Assembly: GCA_964518595.1 (NCBI GenBank)
Contig: CAZFHA010000018.1
Location: 7,070 to 71,069 of the forward strand
DNA length: 64,000 bases
Origin: CAZFHA01 sp964518595
GTDB lineage: Bacteria; Bacillota; Clostridia; Saccharofermentanales; Saccharofermentanaceae
Reading direction: 5' to 3'
The first letter of the stretch is position 1. Each line of letters begins with the position of its first letter. This document shows, piece by piece, positions 61,449 through 64,000 of this stretch. The notes below the pieces were generated by a model. That model saw nothing but the letters and a program-made list of their open reading frames with translations, was not told the DNA's origin and ran no database searches. The translations under genes were made by a program, and so were the position numbers.

Positions 61449-64000
61449 ATGAACAAGAAATGGAAATGGTTAAGTTTTGTCTTGTGCTTAAGTCTTATAC
61501 TGGGTTTTATTTTACCCAGTATAACAGTCTCAGCTTCAGAGACAACGGATACAAGCATAACTACAGGAGAAACTAGTAGTAGCCAAGGCGAGGAGAGCCA
61601 AAGCTCTTCAGAAGCTGCACAAACAGAACAAGAAGTAACCGTTACAACCGCTCCTGAAGAAAATACGGTAGTTCCTTCTCAGGAGGAAGTAGCCCCCAAC
61701 ATGGCTATGGCACCGGTAGCGGCATTAGCGGCTTCTTCTGCCACTTATAGTGGTGTAGATTTAAGTGGCACAGCCGATAGTGTTAGCTATGATGTGGTAC
61801 TTGCTAATACCACGGCACAGACCTTGGATATTAATGCAATTTTCAGTACTGAATCAAATGTTACCGACCGTAAGGTAACTATTCAGCTTCAGGACGGATT
61901 AGCCCTTTCCTCTGCACCCGGAATGAAGCAAGTATCCGGTAACTGGGTTTTTGACGCTGCTACCTTGCCCTCTCAGCTGGCTGGAGTAATCGTGGGAGCT
62001 TCCTTTGCAAAGAATCCAACTATCTACGGCTATCAGCCTGGTAGCGGTGTCTTGACTTACACTTTGGTAAATGGGGCAGAAAGCGCTAGCTTTTCCTTGG
62101 CTGTCATCTTTGACAGTGCCTTTGGTGCTAATGGTACAGGGGGAAGAACCTTTAATGATTTATTATCTGTCACTATCGGGCAAAGTGTTGATGGTGTGTC
62201 GGAAACTCTTTATCAACAGAGCTTAGAAAGCTATACAGTACAATATGGCTATAGCCTGTTTATCCATGGCAGCAGTCAGATCACCACGGCAACCGCCGGT
62301 GTGGGCACAAATGTGCAGTTTTTGGCGCAATACCAAACTACCTCAAACTCGCCGGCTGGTAGTGGCTATGGGATTCGTAACAGCTTGATTGAGGCTTCTA
62401 CCATTGTTTTCAAAATTCCTAAAGAAATGGGTTTTGTAGACATCACTTTTCATCCCAGCAGTAATATCAAGAGTGGTCAACTAACCTATACGGTAGATCG
62501 TAGTAATAGCACCTATGACCTACTTACTATTAATACGAATGGATTTGTAAACACTTCCAGTTCTTTGTTTTACATGAACTTTCTGATCCCGGATTCAGCA
62601 GTTCCCGGAACAGCCTATAACATGACTACAGAGACAGCAAGTTCTAACTTTACAGGCTATGGCTCTACTGTTAAGCCTTGGGGTGTGCCGGTAACCTTTA
62701 AAATTACTGTGGCTCAAGAGTTTGTTAACCGCTTAGTACCTCTCGGAGTTACTTCTGGAAGCGTAGGCTATAAGAGTCTTTTACCCGGTGAACAGATGTA
62801 TATGGGTGGTGCTCGGGTTAGTAATCCTTATGGTGAGGCTGTTACCAATCAACGGATTCGAATTCAAATTACCGATCCGGCCGCCGCTATCACCACCATG
62901 CGTTTGGCGGTGGGATCTTCCGGTGGGGCCAGTAATATTGTTATTAAAACCAATAAAGGCAATACCTATAATATCGCCTCTGCCGGTGGCAGTGCCAATC
63001 CTACTGCTCAGACCTACGTTGCAGCGGTGACCTTAAAAGGATTGACCAGTGACCCGGAAGAATGGATAACTGAACTTAGTTATACCGCTACGAACTTTGC
63101 CCCCGGTTATGCGGATAGCGGGTATACTCAGAGCTTACCTTATGGCAGTAGTCTAGCTATCGCTTTTTTCGGCCGCTATTTAGAAAGTCCGGCGGATAAC
63201 CGTATTAACTATAATCTATCTATTGTGGATGCAGCTGATGGGGATCTGGATGGTGCTAATGCCGCCCAGTTAAACGGTACAATTTTAGTGACCCCTTCAT
63301 CATCAATCTTTATATTGCCTACCAGTAATCTTTCTGGAACGAAGCTGGCAGGAAATAGTTATAGTATGGTGGTAACGGCTGGCGCTCAAGCAAGCTACGA
63401 TGGTGTAGCAGCCATGCCTACGGCACTTTACAACCGGGGATTCGCCATTTACCTACGGGAAACAGAATACTTAACCATTAATAAGGACACGATTAAAGTA
63501 ACCCAAATGGGAGGGGATGGCACCGTCTACAGTGTGGCAGATGGCTCCTTGATTCCGCTGGAGAGCCTAGATAATACTGGTAATAAGGTCTATACCCTTC
63601 AAGTGCCGAACTTAAAAAATGGCTGGACCTCTGATGGGATAGTTAGTTTGTATTTCACTGTTGGTTATGACTATAAGATTAACAATAGTGCTCCGACTAC
63701 TTCGCTAACTTCAGATAAGCTGGTACAGATACTACCCTTGGATAGTGCTACACAGATAACGAATAAAGGCTATACTGCGTCTTACTGGAGTAAGAACCTT
63801 TACAATGTGGACGGAAGTGGTAACCTTAACAAAATGTTGTCAACTCTATCTTCCACGGTATCGCTGAATATTACCGCTCAGAAAGACTTTACTGTCACCA
63901 CCGCTGCCAACTTAAATGGAGGAGCTTGGACTACTTATGACTATACAACCCAATCTACTGTAATTAACTTAAATCCAGTGGGTGAGGCGAAATATCGTTT
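61449..64000 (+). CDS. Partial large secreted surface protein
   Basis: The frame starts at ATG 61449 (GGAG site) and is open to the window end: 850 complete codons, continuing beyond. The N-terminus is a classical signal peptide (MNKKWKWLSFVLCLSLILGF, with likely cleavage after VSA near residue 31). It is followed by a Ser/Thr/Glu-rich, low-complexity linker (~32-90) and then a long, beta-rich, Gly/Ser/Thr/Asn-rich region typical of adhesins. It lacks cysteines in the part checked and has no recognisable catalytic domain. A cell-wall anchor, if any, would be outside the window. The preceding membrane-tethered sigma factor is the natural candidate for its control. Confidence 0.85.
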   Translation, partial: MNKKWKWLSFVLCLSLILGFILPSITVSASETTDTSITTGETSSSQGEESQSSSEAAQTEQEVTVTTAPEENTVVPSQEEVAPNMAMAPVAALAASSATYSGVDLSGTADSVSYDVVLANTTAQTLDINAIFSTESNVTDRKVTIQLQDGLALSSAPGMKQVSGNWVFDAATLPSQLAGVIVGASFAKNPTIYGYQPGSGVLTYTLVNGAESASFSLAVIFDSAFGANGTGGRTFNDLLSVTIGQSVDGVSETLYQQSLESYTVQYGYSLFIHGSSQITTATAGVGTNVQFLAQYQTTSNSPAGSGYGIRNSLIEASTIVFKIPKEMGFVDITFHPSSNIKSGQLTYTVDRSNSTYDLLTINTNGFVNTSSSLFYMNFLIPDSAVPGTAYNMTTETASSNFTGYGSTVKPWGVPVTFKITVAQEFVNRLVPLGVTSGSVGYKSLLPGEQMYMGGARVSNPYGEAVTNQRIRIQITDPAAAITTMRLAVGSSGGASNIVIKTNKGNTYNIASAGGSANPTAQTYVAAVTLKGLTSDPEEWITELSYTATNFAPGYADSGYTQSLPYGSSLAIAFFGRYLESPADNRINYNLSIVDAADGDLDGANAAQLNGTILVTPSSSIFILPTSNLSGTKLAGNSYSMVVTAGAQASYDGVAAMPTALYNRGFAIYLRETEYLTINKDTIKVTQMGGDGTVYSVADGSLIPLESLDNTGNKVYTLQVPNLKNGWTSDGIVSLYFTVGYDYKINNSAPTTSLTSDKLVQILPLDSATQITNKGYTASYWSKNLYNVDGSGNLNKMLSTLSSTVSLNITAQKDFTVTTAANLNGGAWTTYDYTTQSTVINLNPVGEAKYR

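Noticed and set aside
1..64000. CRISPR arrays, rRNA genes and intact insertion sequences
   Set aside because: No regularly spaced direct repeats, no rRNA-like segments and no complete transposase with inverted repeats were seen.

Overview
The window looks like a chromosome segment of a low-to-moderate GC Gram-positive bacterium (Bacillota, probably a clostridial lineage). The reasons are strong GGAGG ribosome sites throughout, an LtaS-type polyglycerolphosphate synthase, MutS2, a two-iron Rrf2 regulator, a Gram-positive LexA (SOS) box in front of uvrB, an ApgM-type phosphoglycerate mutase and AgrC/AgrA-like signalling genes. Both edges cut large genes: an extracytoplasmic-looking propeller/glycosidase-like protein on the left and a secreted surface protein on the right.

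Layout. Positions 1-4000 hold the truncated propeller protein, an orphan HicB antitoxin, and a tRNA-Val(GAC) whose 3' half is duplicated on the other side of hicB. Positions 3944-10000 are accessory: an ABC-F ATPase, a broken lipoprotein gene, an AT-rich three-gene cassette (AAA ATPase + DUF4435/TOPRIM-like protein, i.e. PARIS-like, plus a third conserved-looking gene), and about 700 bp of gene-poor DNA. Positions 10003-12836 hold a sugar-related thuA/gfo operon and a divergent AraC regulator. Positions 12945-20984 are a branched-chain amino acid operon, cimA-leuC-leuD-leuB-ilvD-ilvB, which makes 2-ketobutyrate from pyruvate by the citramalate route; ilvE lies separately at 36748-37818.

Positions 21088-32245 hold a thioesterase, ppx-ppk (polyphosphate turnover), an LTA-synthase-like enzyme, glnS, gltX and a DacA-like protein that lacks all three penicillin-binding motifs. 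Two Rrf2 regulators follow (one with the cysteines for an Fe-S cluster, one without), then an AroB-like protein that lacks zinc ligands and an M28-like lipoprotein that lacks metal ligands. Positions 38057-48036 are housekeeping: uvrB, dnaE, pfkA, pgsA and mutS2.

Positions 48158-55127 are mixed: a ferric-reductase-like flavoprotein, a GNAT acetyltransferase, a frameshifted cytochrome-b5-like lipoprotein, apgM, a P-loop ATPase, a YefM/YoeB toxin-antitoxin pair with a palindromic operator, and a group of small membrane proteins with a CPBP protease. These face a LytTR regulator/GHKL kinase pair (55435-57479), which is followed by a possible 37-codon peptide gene. The window ends with an SPFH/zinc-ribbon protein, bioY, and a sigma factor fused to a membrane anchor and outer domain, directly upstream of the large surface protein.

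The best candidates for new biology are the three-gene PARIS-like cassette, the peptide-signalling/CPBP locus, the membrane-tethered sigma factor with its neighbouring surface protein, and the run of apparently catalytically dead enzymes between 30809 and 35658.
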